Of a stretch of 64,000 nucleotides of DNA, positions 1 through 8,281 are shown one piece after another. Position 1 is the stretch's first letter; each line of letters starts with the position of its first letter. Source of the stretch: Halostella salina (GTDB lineage Archaea > Halobacteriota > Halobacteria > Halobacteriales > Natronoarchaeaceae); NCBI RefSeq assembly GCF_003675855.1, contig NZ_RCIH01000001.1, positions 558,001-622,000 of the forward strand, written 5' to 3'. A model generated the notes under the pieces. It was not told the origin of the DNA. It searched no databases and saw only the letters and a program-made list of their open reading frames with translations. The position numbers and the translations under genes were made by a program.

Positions 1-313
1 GCTCGTTCTCCTCGACCAGCGGCGGGACGCGCGTCCCGACCTGATACGTCCCGAACTCGACCCCATCGACGGCCTCGGCGACGCGTTCGGCCCACTCGTC
101 GAACTGCCCGGCGTACCCCTCGCACACCCAGCAGTCGGCCGGGTCCGGGGCGTCGTAGTCCTCGTCGTCCGCCAGCGCGGCGGCCACCCGCAGGCCCTTG
201 CCGCGCTCGGCGTTCGTCAGCCCGAAGCTCCGGTCCGCGAACGGCCGCCCCAGACAGGCGTCGCAGACCGGTCCCGCGTCGGCGACGGCGCGGGCGTCCT
301 CGATAACGCTCAT
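1..313 (-). CDS. pus10: tRNA pseudouridine synthase Pus10, N-terminal part (3' end outside window)
   Basis: The minus-strand frame opens at an ATG at 313 and runs off the left edge, so only about 104 residues are visible. They begin MSVIEDARAV and show two CxxC pairs, CDAC near residue 17 and CWVC near residue 67, the zinc-binding region of archaeal Pus10. Pus10 makes pseudouridine at positions 54 and 55 of tRNA. The gene is divergent from trmY, whose product methylates pseudouridine 54, so the two share one intergenic region of 90 bases and act in succession. The catalytic THUMP and pseudouridine synthase parts are not in the window. The call rests on the zinc region and the neighbour. Confidence 0.85.
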   Translation of the reverse strand, partial: MSVIEDARAVADAGPVCDACLGRPFADRSFGLTNAERGKGLRVAAALADDEDYDAPDPADCWVCEGYAGQFDEWAERVAEAVDGVEFGTYQVGTRVPPLVEENE

Positions 314-374
314 ACCCGTGTGCAGACGGGGCGGCGGTAACTGCCTTGCCATTCGGCGGGCGGGATAGCCGACG

Positions 375-381
375 CTATAAC
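375..381 (+). promoter_or_regulatory. TATA element of trmY
   Basis: A CTATAAC stretch lies 24-29 bases before the trmY ATG at 404, the spacing expected for a leaderless haloarchaeal transcript. No Shine-Dalgarno sequence precedes the ATG, which fits. Confidence 0.5.
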
Positions 382-403
382 CCCGGCCCGCCACGGCTCC
401 CGT

Positions 404-1000
404 ATGCGCCAGTTCATCGTGCTGGGCCACGACGCCCCGACCACGGCCGACTTCGCGCTCGACGACATCACCGGCGGCGCGGGCCGCCTCGACGTGCTCT
501 GTCGCTGTGTCAACAGCGCCTTCTTCCTCTCCCACGACATCCGCGAGGCCGTCCGCGTCCACCTCGTCCTCGCCGACGAGTTCACCGTCACCTTCGACGG
601 CGCGGACCTCCGCCGGCTCAACCCCGACGAACGCTCCACCGCGGCGCTGGTCCGCGGCGCGCTGGAGCAACGCGAGGAGGCGATCGGCCACATGCCGGTC
701 GAGACGAGTCCCGGCGTCTCGCTGACCCGCCGCGGCTTCGAGCCGGTGCTTTCCGAGGTCGCGAGCGAGAGCGCGGTCGTCCAGCTCCACGAGAACGGCG
801 ACCCGGTCGTCGACGTCGAACCGCCCGCAGACGCCGCGTTCGTCCTCTCGGACCACCACGACTTCGCCGACGACGAGGCCGACCTGCTGGCCGACGCCGC
901 CGACCATCGCGTCCGGCTCGGTCCCGAGCGCCTGCACGCCGACCACGCGATCACCGTCGCACACAACTACCTCGACACCGGCGGCTTCGCCGAGTACTGA
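404..1000 (+). CDS. trmY: tRNA (pseudouridine(54)-N1)-methyltransferase TrmY
   Basis: This 198-residue protein matches the archaeal TrmY family in length and sequence. It begins [14 protein letters not shown] and has the conserved FFLSHDIRE stretch and a C-terminal SDHHDF region followed by the SPOUT knot. TrmY uses S-adenosylmethionine to convert pseudouridine 54 of tRNA to N1-methylpseudouridine, the archaeal stand-in for ribothymidine. The ATG at 404 is preceded by a TATA element at leaderless spacing. The substrate is made by Pus10, encoded divergently next door. The next feature downstream is tRNA-Pro(CGG), so the gene marks the intact host side of the integrated element. Confidence 0.93.
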   Translation: MRQFIVLGHDAPTTADFALDDITGGAGRLDVLCRCVNSAFFLSHDIREAVRVHLVLADEFTVTFDGADLRRLNPDERSTAALVRGALEQREEAIGHMPVETSPGVSLTRRGFEPVLSEVASESAVVQLHENGDPVVDVEPPADAAFVLSDHHDFADDEADLLADAADHRVRLGPERLHADHAITVAHNYLDTGGFAEY

Positions 1001-1089
1001 ACGCCGGCGGCGAGGCCTCTCCACCGAGAACCGCCGGCCGTCGTCCGTTTCGCAACCGTTAAAAACGACCCCGCCATTGACTCATACGC

Positions 1090-1162
1090 GGGCCGGTGGG
1101 GTAGCTTGGTATCCTTCGGCCTTCGGGTGGCCGTAACCGCGATTCGAATTCGCGCCGGCCCA
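1090..1162 (+). tRNA. tRNA-Pro (anticodon CGG)
   Basis: A full cloverleaf can be drawn. The 7-bp acceptor stem is GGGCCGG at 1090-1096 with CCGGCCC at 1155-1161, followed by discriminator A at 1162. The anticodon stem is CGGCC/GGCCG with loop TTCGGGT and anticodon CGG at 1124-1126; the G after the anticodon is typical of proline tRNAs. The T-arm has a 5-bp stem and loop TTCGAAT. No CCA is encoded. The gene has no intron in this copy. Its last bases form the left attachment site of the integrative element, and integration leaves the tRNA sequence intact. Confidence 0.95.
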
Positions 1163-1165
1163 CTT
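1140..1165 (+). other. attL: tRNA-Pro 3' end, left boundary of integrated element
   Basis: Bases 1140-1165 cover the T-loop, the 3' T-stem, the 3' acceptor strand and three bases beyond. They are repeated without mismatch at 20772-20797, just beyond the integrase gene. Target duplication of a tRNA 3' end next to a tyrosine integrase is the usual footprint of an archaeal integrative element. Confidence 0.85.
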
Positions 1166-1344
1166 CTGCCCGTGTTTTCTGAAAGTCGAGGATAATCCCC
1201 GTATAGCTTGGGGTTCAGGTGTTCGTTCACCGGTTTGGGCTGGGAGAGTCGAACATGACTCATGTTGGCGGTGGCGCTTGCTGGCGGTTTTCAGAGAGTC
1301 GGCGTAGTGAAAGTGGGGGTTCGGTGGTTGTTGAGAAGTGGGTA

Positions 1345-1571
1345 ACACTGAACCTGACCGCGGGCATGGGGTGCAGGGCTGCTACTCTGCGTTAACGGTG
1401 GTATGGTCGTACTGGCAGTCCGTGGTTTGTTCTGTTAGTGTCCTGTGTTCGCGCTCATTCACCGTGTTGACTCGGGGCGATAACATCACGCGGTCACTGT
1501 GGGCGGTAACATTTCTTGGTCACTGTGAGTGATCGCAGTGGGTGGCTGGGGAGGACACGGTTCCTGACCGC
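1345..1571 (+). repeat. Iteron-like repeat block, copy A
   Basis: This block of about 230 bp aligns with 2238-2440 and 2423-2640. It starts and ends with the motif ACACnGnTCCTGACCG. In between are a TATGGTCnTnCTG stretch, a GGCGATAACAT stretch and two imperfect 25-28-bp units of the form TAACATn(6-8)GGTCACTGTG. The interval 1163-1601 holds nothing else that looks like a gene. Repeated units of this kind resemble replication iterons or operator arrays, but the role is unknown. Confidence 0.7.
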
Positions 1572-1601
1572 GCGGCGTTGACAAGAAAAGAGTCTCCGAC
1601 G

Positions 1602-2174
1602 TCAGGGTTGAACGTCGCTACCAGCTGCGAATCCGAGTGTCATCTGGAACTCTTCGCGCGAGCTTATGTCCACGACTTCACCGTCGCTGTCGTCGCCGTC
1701 GTCAGCTTCGGCTTCGGCTTCGGCTTCGGCTTCGGCTTCGGCGTCCATGATATCCTGGATCGCCTTGTTCGTCGTCTCGCACGTCAGTGTCACCCATGGT
1801 TCATCGATCTTAGTCATTGAAGCGACGTCGCTCGCGTCCGCGCCGAGCGCGGAGCGAAGTATCGTCGCGTACACATCGCTGACCGGGAGTCCGTCCTGTT
1901 CTGCGAGGTTTTCAGCAGTCTTGGCGGCGTCGAAGGGCTTCACAGCGGTTTCGAGTGTGTCGGTGTCGTGTGCGGTCGTCTCGATCGTGTCGCCTCTGCT
2001 GATGTCCCGTAACAGCGCGCACGCGTCTACAGCGGCGGGGGCGAATGGTGTGTCGCGGGTGTGCTGGTCGGTGTGGTATATGCGGGCGTAGCGGTGTCCG
2101 TCGTGTCGGTCTGTGGTGACTATGTCGCCGATTTCGATGCGTACGAGTTGGTCGTGGTCGATATCGCTTGTCAT
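1602..2174 (-). CDS. Acidic protein of unknown function with (Ala-Glu)n tract
   Basis: The minus-strand protein is 190 residues from the ATG at 2174 (MTSDIDHDQLVR). A longer reading from 2219 is unlikely because a strong TATA element at 2203-2213 lies in that extension. The N-terminal half (IGDIVTTDRHDGHRYARIY) could be a small beta domain. The C-terminal third holds an Ala-Glu tract encoded by six exact GCTTCG hexamers on the plus strand at 1705-1740, a microsatellite that can change length by slippage. I do not recognise the family. The gene lies between iteron-like blocks A and B, and an eroded copy of its last codons follows block C, so it may belong to the repeat system. No catalytic motif is visible. 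Confidence 0.6.
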   Translation of the reverse strand: MTSDIDHDQLVRIEIGDIVTTDRHDGHRYARIYHTDQHTRDTPFAPAAVDACALLRDISRGDTIETTAHDTDTLETAVKPFDAAKTAENLAEQDGLPVSDVYATILRSALGADASDVASMTKIDEPWVTLTCETTNKAIQDIMDAEAEAEAEAEAEADDGDDSDGEVVDISSREEFQMTLGFAAGSDVQP

Positions 2175-2202
2175 CGTACGCGATACTAACCTGTGGTTGC
2201 GT

Positions 2203-2213
2203 TTAAAATATAT
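2203..2213 (-). promoter_or_regulatory. TATA element of the 1602-2174 gene
   Basis: On the minus strand the sequence reads TATATTTTAA, centred about 33 bases before the ATG at 2174. This fits a leaderless or nearly leaderless transcript and supports the shorter start. Confidence 0.55.
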
Positions 2214-2237
2214 CCACAAACGCGCGCTATAGCACTT

Positions 2238-2440
2238 CTACTGCACGTTATCGGCGGTATGGTCATGCTGACAGTCCACGGTTCGTACTGTTAGTGTCCT
2301 GTGTTCGTGCTCGCTTCCCGTGTTCGGTGGGGGCGATAACATTGCTCGGCCACTATGGACGATAACACTACGCGGCCACTGTGAGTGGGAACAGTGGGTG
2401 CTCACCGTGGGTGGTTGGGAAGAACACTGTTCCTGACCGC
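2238..2440 (+). repeat. Iteron-like repeat block, copy B
   Basis: This block is aligned with copy A from its GCGGTATGGTC stretch on. It has two units, GATAACATTGCTCGGCCACTAT and GATAACACTACGCGGCCACTGT (each shown only in part here), 26 bp apart, and ends with ACACTGTTCCTGACCGC at 2424-2440. That end motif is also the first motif of copy C, so B and C are head-to-tail. Confidence 0.7.
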
Positions 2441-2640
2441 AGTTGTTGGGGGTACAGGGTTCCCACTCGTCGTTAACGAGTAGTATGGTCGTGCTGGCAG
2501 TGCGCGGTTCGTTCTGCCAGCGCCCTATGTTCGCGGTCGCTCCTCGTGTGGACTCGGGGCGATAACATTGCGTGGTCACTGTGGACGGGAACATTGCTTA
2601 GTCGCAGTGGGTGGCTGGGGAGAACACTGATCCTGACCGT
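2423..2640 (+). repeat. Iteron-like repeat block, copy C, followed by an eroded gene end
   Basis: The third copy starts at the shared motif and ends with ACACTGATCCTGACCG at 2624-2639. It is followed at 2643-2675 by a stretch that matches the 3' end of the 1602-2174 gene (shared CCAGCTGCGAATC). The layout therefore looks like a duplicated block-plus-gene unit whose second gene is lost. The rest of 2215-2802 has no gene that I can support. Confidence 0.65.
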
Positions 2641-2802
2641 CGGTGCCAGCTGCGAATCTGATTAGATCATCCAGTGCAAGGTTTGCTAAGGGGATAAATT
2701 AACGTCAATCAGGAATCGTGATGGATGACAGGAAAGATTAAGGGTCTAATCTGAGAACTGGCACTCCACGTGTGTCAAGAATAATGGTTGGGTGTTGTGG
2801 CT

Positions 2803-3849
2803 ATGACGAATGACGTTTTTCTATCAGGGACCGGAACAACGACACTGGAAAAGCTGAACGCAATTCTTGAGGGTTCTGAAACGCTATTTTTCGCATCAGC
2901 CTACGTGACTCGGAAGGGTGTTGATGAAATCAGCAACTCACTCGAAGAGTATGAAGTTGACACATGCGGTGCAGTCTTCGGGTTAGATGGTTACGTGACA
3001 GAACCGAAAGCAATTGAAACTGCTCAGGAATTAGGGTGGGAAGTTCGTTTAGCCACTCGATCGGGTTACACGTTCCACCCAAAGATAGCACTTACAGGCG
3101 GTGATCCTCCAGATCCATTTTCAGATGGTGCTAACGCAGGCTATATTGGTTCTGCGAATTTCACAGGAGGTGGTTTAGACGGAAATATTGAAGCGGGGAT
3201 GACCACTCAGGAGAAAGACGTACTATCGGGCTTGGAAGATATCGCCGACGAAATTTGTCGATTCGCGGATCCAGTTGGAGAGGTGGATTTGGAAAGTTAT
3301 GCCAGTCGGTATGCGGAGGTTGCACGTGAGCGACCATCGAAATCTGAAACACCTGGTGTTGGGGAACTTTCTGCGACAGAAACAGGAACAGAGCCTGATG
3401 ACTTTGAGGAGACGGAACCACCTAATGAAGCTACCTACGAGTCGATGCACGCTACGGCAGCGTGGGCCGGATTACAATCGTTTACTGGTGAATATACGTT
3501 CCAGCTAGAATTCCCACGGACGGCAGGGTTAGTCATACAACGGCTAACAGAGGATGCAGGTGAAGATGTGAACGTTCTGTGTTCTGATGGTGAAATCCGA
3601 GCAATGACGTACGCGTTCTATCCAGATAACGAGATGTTCCGGTTAAATATCCCCAATGAGGTTCCAGGTATTGAGACTGCGCGTGAAGACAAAAGCGGTA
3701 TCGGTCTCGTCAGGACAAATGACTCACCAGACACGCCAATTCAATTAGAGATAATCAATGACGAAGCTGAAGCTACCGAAATAATCCGACGGTCAGTCAG
3801 AGAGGGTGCATGGGATCAAACCTCAACGCGTCTGTATGGTTGGTTTTAA
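2803..3849 (+). CDS. Phospholipase D-family nuclease (restriction endonuclease-like PLD domain)
   Basis: The protein is 348 residues from the ATG at 2803; an upstream TTG at 2788 is possible. The N-terminal domain carries a PLD catalytic motif: H92 and K94 in FHPKIAL, followed by GSANFTGGG from residue 116. This HxK...GSxN pattern is that of PLD-type nucleases such as NgoFVII- or BfiI-like restriction enzymes. Only one HKD motif is present, so the enzyme should dimerise. The C-terminal 150 residues are unassigned and could bind DNA. No signal peptide is visible, so a DNA nuclease is likelier than a lipase. It converges with the restriction-methylase gene 26 bp away. Its base composition is clearly more AT-rich than the host genes, a sign of transfer. 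Confidence 0.75.
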   Translation: MTNDVFLSGTGTTTLEKLNAILEGSETLFFASAYVTRKGVDEISNSLEEYEVDTCGAVFGLDGYVTEPKAIETAQELGWEVRLATRSGYTFHPKIALTGGDPPDPFSDGANAGYIGSANFTGGGLDGNIEAGMTTQEKDVLSGLEDIADEICRFADPVGEVDLESYASRYAEVARERPSKSETPGVGELSATETGTEPDDFEETEPPNEATYESMHATAAWAGLQSFTGEYTFQLEFPRTAGLVIQRLTEDAGEDVNVLCSDGEIRAMTYAFYPDNEMFRLNIPNEVPGIETAREDKSGIGLVRTNDSPDTPIQLEIINDEAEATEIIRRSVREGAWDQTSTRLYGWF

Positions 3850-3875
3850 TCTACTAAACAGAGTCACCGTATTGG

Positions 3876-6818
3876 TCAGAAGGAATTCAGAGTCGTCTGA
3901 TTCTCCCCGCCGTCTCCTAAACGCGTCGCACCAGGCAACTCAATGTCCCGTTCCTCCTCCTCACCAGTATCGACAAGCACCGCCGTCTCGTCACCGGCCC
4001 CGCGCTCACGCACTTCGACCAGTTGCTGCACTGCCTCTTGGATTTCGTCAACACGGTCATCGAGTCCCATCGGCTCCAACACAGCCTGATCCAACTCGTC
4101 ACGGAACTCTTGCTCATCCTCCTCAGTCGCCGTTCGTTCATCGTCCAACCAGTCCGTCATCACGCGCTTAATCTCCGCCCGCTCCTCCTCACTGAACGCT
4201 CGCGGGTCCGGGACGTGCATCCGCTTCGCCTCACCGACAGTGAGTTCGTTCCGATTCATTCCCTGTCCCTGCTCAACCCGTCCCTCAATCTCACGGAACA
4301 AGGGGAATATCGAGGAGTTCATGATGCCAAGAACCACGTACGGGTCAACGTCCACGTCGTCGTGAACGTTAACCTCGTAGTTCCGCTGGTCTAACGGCAT
4401 TTCAGCGGCGTTGTACAGCGTTCGCGCGTCGCGCCAGTACTCTTTCGGCAGGATAAGCTGCGGGCGTGGAAGTTCCCCGGCGTCGAACCATACCCGACCG
4501 GAGTTACTGACGCTCGCGCCGTCATGGACATCCTGCTCTTCTCCGTACTCGATGTACTGGATAAGGTCATCCCACCCGCGGTCTTCGAACTCGTCAAGAA
4601 CGATTTCCTCGTCCGTCCGTTGCTGCATCAGGGACTTATCTGCGTTATCGAGGATTTCATCGACTTCCTCGCGTAAATCGAGGACATACCAGTGCGGGTC
4701 CTCCTCGTGTAGTTCGATGTAGTCTGTCGGGGAGATGTGCTTCAGGATCGGTGTTACGAACTGGTCATCAATCCCGAGTTCTTCGTACTCGTCCTCCTCC
4801 TCGAAGTAGAAATACGTGTTATTCCCTGTTTTCGTGCCGAATTTCACGTCTGCGAGGTCTCCGAGCGTGGTCATCCCGGGCTCCTTGAGGAGTTCCCAAT
4901 AAATCGCGGGCGCGTACATGTACCGGTCCCACCGGTCGATGTTGTGTAGATTCCCTTGGCGGAACGTGGCGCGGCGATACTCGTTGTCGTCGTGTAGCGT
5001 CCCGGGTTCGTGGTCCTCTTCGATGATGTTGACAATTTCGTCCGGGTCGAACCGTTCCTTGATTAGAACCAGATCCGTCAGGTTCTGATTCCGTTCTTCT
5101 TCGTCGTCACACCGCTCCAGAACGGTGATGCACGTCCCGATGAGCGGGACATCGAACTGCTGAGTCTGAAAGTCGATGACCGCCTTAATCTTCGTGTTCT
5201 CCAGCATGAAGTCCTGCAGATCCTCGCCGTACCCGACGGTGAGCCACCGGGACGACGTGAGATAACCGAGTCGCCCCGGGTCACCGTCCGCCCCGTCGCT
5301 CAGGAACTGATACCCGTGGGTGAAGAAATAACAGTAAATGTCCGACCGGTCGTCAAGATCGATGCCTAACTCGTCCAAGTGCCCCCGTGCGTGAACGTCT
5401 TCAGCGATGTTCTCATGCCGGATATACGGCGGGTTCGCCACGACCGCGTCGATGTTCTGCGGAACGGTCCCGTCGTAACTGGCTGTTCCCCCGTTCGTCC
5501 CGACAGTCGCGCGTTCAGGGTCTTCAAACGGTGTTTGATCGGCGTGTACTCGGAAGAAGTCCTCAACTAAGACGTTCACATTGTGCGTCTCATGACCCAT
5601 ATCGCGGATTGCGAGGTTAATCGCGCACAAGTGAGCGGGGAACCGGTTGATGTCCACACCGAACACTTGGTCGAGGACCTCCTCGTGAACGTCTCCGCCC
5701 CCTTTCAGTTCCTCCAAACGGTTGTATGCCCCGACAAGGAACCCTCCCGTCCCCGCCCCAGGGTCAAGCACCGTGTCGTCCGGGTCGGTCACGGTGAGCT
5801 CGGTGACTAACGCAACGATCTCGTCCGGTGTGTAGTACTGCCCGAGTTCGTGTCGTTCCTCCGCCGGAATGATCTCCTCGTAAATCTTCCCGATGACGTC
5901 CGAATCGAACTTATCGAGATTGTACTCCTCAAGGTTCCCAAGTAGGTCTTCGACCTGTCGCTGCGCAGTGTCGGTGAGCGGCAGCGCATCGAAAATCGGG
6001 TCCTGCTCGTAGACAGCTTCGAAGTCCACGGCTTCAATCAGTTCATCGAACGTGTCACGGCGACGATCGCCGACTGCGAGGTCGTCAACGGACACGTCTG
6101 GGACGTCCACGTACGCGTCAGCGTTCTCAATCAGTTTGTAGAACACTAACTTATTCATCAACAGGTACGCGGCCTGTGAGCTGAACGTGGATCGGACACT
6201 GCCGGGTTCTTCGTCGTAACGGTCACTCCATCCTTGGTCGTCAACCCACGTTTCGAACTGGGATTCGAACTCAGTGTTATTGAGTTCCTCCAGTAACGCA
6301 TCCGCGAATTCACCCTTAATGACATCGTGGAACGTCTTGAGACGGGTAACGAACGCATCGCGGTGCGGGTCCCATTCGATGACGTCCTGGTCAAGCGCGG
6401 CGAGTTGCTCTAAGAAGTGTGGGGCGAACGCGCCGATGTCAGTGATTTCGTACGCTCGGGTGCGTCGGTCCAACAGGTTCGTGCCCTGCTCGAACGTGCG
6501 GAAGAGAACTAAGTGGTCGCCGTTGTACGTGGCGAAGTACTCGGTTCCAAGGTGGAGGGCGTACCGTGCGGCTTGTTCGATGACCGGTTTGGCGTACGGG
6601 TCGATGTCACGGCTCGGTGTTCCCTCGGGTTCGCGTTTGGCTTCGATGACGCAGAAGGGTTGGCCGTCGGCTTCTACGACAAGGTCTGCGAACCCGTTGC
6701 TGACATGTTTCTCGGGCGTTACACCGGTGAATTCGATGCCGTGGTGGAGGGCGTCGTTTTCGACCGAGTTCGCCAAGTGTCTGTAGAGTTCTTGGACGAT
6801 CTTGGCTTCCGAAGACAT
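3876..6818 (-). CDS. Fused restriction-modification protein, Eco57I/type IIG-like (nuclease + adenine methylase)
   Basis: The protein is 980 residues from the ATG at 6818; a GTG at 6839 would add seven residues. A TATA-like stretch near 6850 favours the ATG. An N-terminal nuclease domain shows D45 and E59-A-K61 in FADLVVE...CVIEAKRE, a PD-(D/E)xK pattern as in HsdR N-terminal domains. The methylase core has LGQYYTP (325-331), motif I DPGAGTGGF (352-360) and motif IV NPPY (462-465), typical of N6-adenine methylases. The C-terminal half would hold target recognition. A single chain with all three functions is the type IIG layout, which cuts and protects without a separate partner. The protein is acidic throughout, so it is adapted to high salt. 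Confidence 0.87.
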   Translation of the reverse strand: MSSEAKIVQELYRHLANSVENDALHHGIEFTGVTPEKHVSNGFADLVVEADGQPFCVIEAKREPEGTPSRDIDPYAKPVIEQAARYALHLGTEYFATYNGDHLVLFRTFEQGTNLLDRRTRAYEITDIGAFAPHFLEQLAALDQDVIEWDPHRDAFVTRLKTFHDVIKGEFADALLEELNNTEFESQFETWVDDQGWSDRYDEEPGSVRSTFSSQAAYLLMNKLVFYKLIENADAYVDVPDVSVDDLAVGDRRRDTFDELIEAVDFEAVYEQDPIFDALPLTDTAQRQVEDLLGNLEEYNLDKFDSDVIGKIYEEIIPAEERHELGQYYTPDEIVALVTELTVTDPDDTVLDPGAGTGGFLVGAYNRLEELKGGGDVHEEVLDQVFGVDINRFPAHLCAINLAIRDMGHETHNVNVLVEDFFRVHADQTPFEDPERATVGTNGGTASYDGTVPQNIDAVVANPPYIRHENIAEDVHARGHLDELGIDLDDRSDIYCYFFTHGYQFLSDGADGDPGRLGYLTSSRWLTVGYGEDLQDFMLENTKIKAVIDFQTQQFDVPLIGTCITVLERCDDEEERNQNLTDLVLIKERFDPDEIVNIIEEDHEPGTLHDDNEYRRATFRQGNLHNIDRWDRYMYAPAIYWELLKEPGMTTLGDLADVKFGTKTGNNTYFYFEEEDEYEELGIDDQFVTPILKHISPTDYIELHEEDPHWYVLDLREEVDEILDNADKSLMQQRTDEEIVLDEFEDRGWDDLIQYIEYGEEQDVHDGASVSNSGRVWFDAGELPRPQLILPKEYWRDARTLYNAAEMPLDQRNYEVNVHDDVDVDPYVVLGIMNSSIFPLFREIEGRVEQGQGMNRNELTVGEAKRMHVPDPRAFSEEERAEIKRVMTDWLDDERTATEEDEQEFRDELDQAVLEPMGLDDRVDEIQEAVQQLVEVRERGAGDETAVLVDTGEEEERDIELPGATRLGDGGENQTTLNSF

Positions 6819-6954
6819 TTGATATGAGACACGACTCACTGTGTTGACTTAATACCACTTACCTTCGGTCACGGTCGTGGTTAGCGCGGTCGTTGACAGG
6901 AACGACGGTGTCGTTAGTACTGTACGTTCTGCAGCGCCTCCACAAACGGTTGGC

Positions 6955-8178
6955 CTATTGTGAATCCAATATCTCCGGATCCATGTTCTCCACTATCCGA
7001 AACGCGAAATCCGGAGACTGCAAAAACCGGAATTCGAGAACTTGCTCTGTTTGATGAAACGCCAACGCAATCCCAGTCAACAGGTCCCGCATCTTCTTCT
7101 GCTTATCCACCAAGTCTCCAAAACCAATCTCATTCTTCACACTCCGACTCCGACCGCGGGAATTATAGATTCGAACCACTCCGTCTTCATCATCAATATC
7201 ATGGCTCATATGAGCTGGACCGCGGCGCAAATCCAACTCAACTGTTCCTACGAGATTCGAATATCCTTGCCGTTTCAAGAACCGAATCACATCAACAGTG
7301 TCACTCAGCTCTACAGACCCTGCTCCGTCCGCGTGTTGAATCGTTGCCGCGAGATCCCGTAACGGATCCCGTAGTAACTCAAAACACTGGTGGTACTCTT
7401 CAAGTATGCGTGGGAACGCTAACTCACTGTCAATAGTACCGCCACCGCCTGAAAACGCCCGCCACTCCTCACTGGTTTTCATCATAACATCACGCATCCG
7501 GGATACGATGAACTCGATATCTGAAATCGTCACATCGCGGTAATCCCGATAATCTGAGAACGCATCACCGCGCAAATACCCGTCTGAAAGTATCTCTTCC
7601 GTCAATTCGGAGAAGTTCTCGAACCGGGCCTGATTCTGTGGTAACTCCGTTTTGATTTCGTCAAACTGCTCCTTCGAATCCCGTAACTCCAAGTATTGGA
7701 GGGCGAGAACCTTGTGGTAGTTCTGAACGATTTTGATTAGGTTATCGTTCTCCAGATCAAGTTCGACTGCCGCATCAAGACCGTCAATGATGCTTAGTTT
7801 CGGAACATCTTCTTCTTCCTCCTGTAGCTGTTCCATGCCGATCTCGATGTTCGATCTGTCGGGGTCACCTCCACGAGGGACGAAATGTTCGATGTTATCG
7901 TAGTACCCTTCTGTGTCTCCGACTGGTGTTTCTGCTAAATCTATGAGTTTCTCCTCCCCTTGCCGGACGGTGCTTTTTATTGAGAATAATGCGATGACGA
8001 AATCGTGTTCTGTCCCGGCGATTTTGGTTTCCTCCCCATCTTCATCTTCGAACACAACTTCCCCGTATTCTTCGGGTTCTTGTCCACTCTGATCGATTTC
8101 TATGTTTAATTCGGTGACGTTGAGGTCGCCCTCGTGGTACAGTGTTTTCAACTGTTTATATGCTTCAGATCCCGTCAT
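6955..8178 (-). CDS. Hypothetical protein with HEPN-like C-terminal domain
   Basis: The protein is 407 residues, starting MTGSEAYKQL. The middle part is rich in predicted helices. The C-terminal region holds R318-x4-H323 (LRRGPAHM), then an acidic segment with VVRIYNSRGR and a helical end. This matches the R-x4-6-H signature and layout of HEPN ribonuclease domains, in which many members read LRNxxAH. The N-terminal 130 residues are not recognised. It sits between the restriction-methylase and the serine recombinase, and its AT-richer composition is like that of the other cargo genes. No nucleotidyltransferase partner is adjacent, so it is not an ordinary HEPN/MNT toxin pair. A defence role is inferred from the motif and neighbours only. 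Confidence 0.55.
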   Translation of the reverse strand: MTGSEAYKQLKTLYHEGDLNVTELNIEIDQSGQEPEEYGEVVFEDEDGEETKIAGTEHDFVIALFSIKSTVRQGEEKLIDLAETPVGDTEGYYDNIEHFVPRGGDPDRSNIEIGMEQLQEEEEDVPKLSIIDGLDAAVELDLENDNLIKIVQNYHKVLALQYLELRDSKEQFDEIKTELPQNQARFENFSELTEEILSDGYLRGDAFSDYRDYRDVTISDIEFIVSRMRDVMMKTSEEWRAFSGGGGTIDSELAFPRILEEYHQCFELLRDPLRDLAATIQHADGAGSVELSDTVDVIRFLKRQGYSNLVGTVELDLRRGPAHMSHDIDDEDGVVRIYNSRGRSRSVKNEIGFGDLVDKQKKMRDLLTGIALAFHQTEQVLEFRFLQSPDFAFRIVENMDPEILDSQ

Positions 8179-8281
8179 TCAGACTTGTTGAGATACTTGT
8201 CGCCACCGGTTAAGAAATCTCCCCTCGGATCGTTAAGACGGCTGTATAGGGACTTAGCAGAACACCGTTGACAAGATCGCG

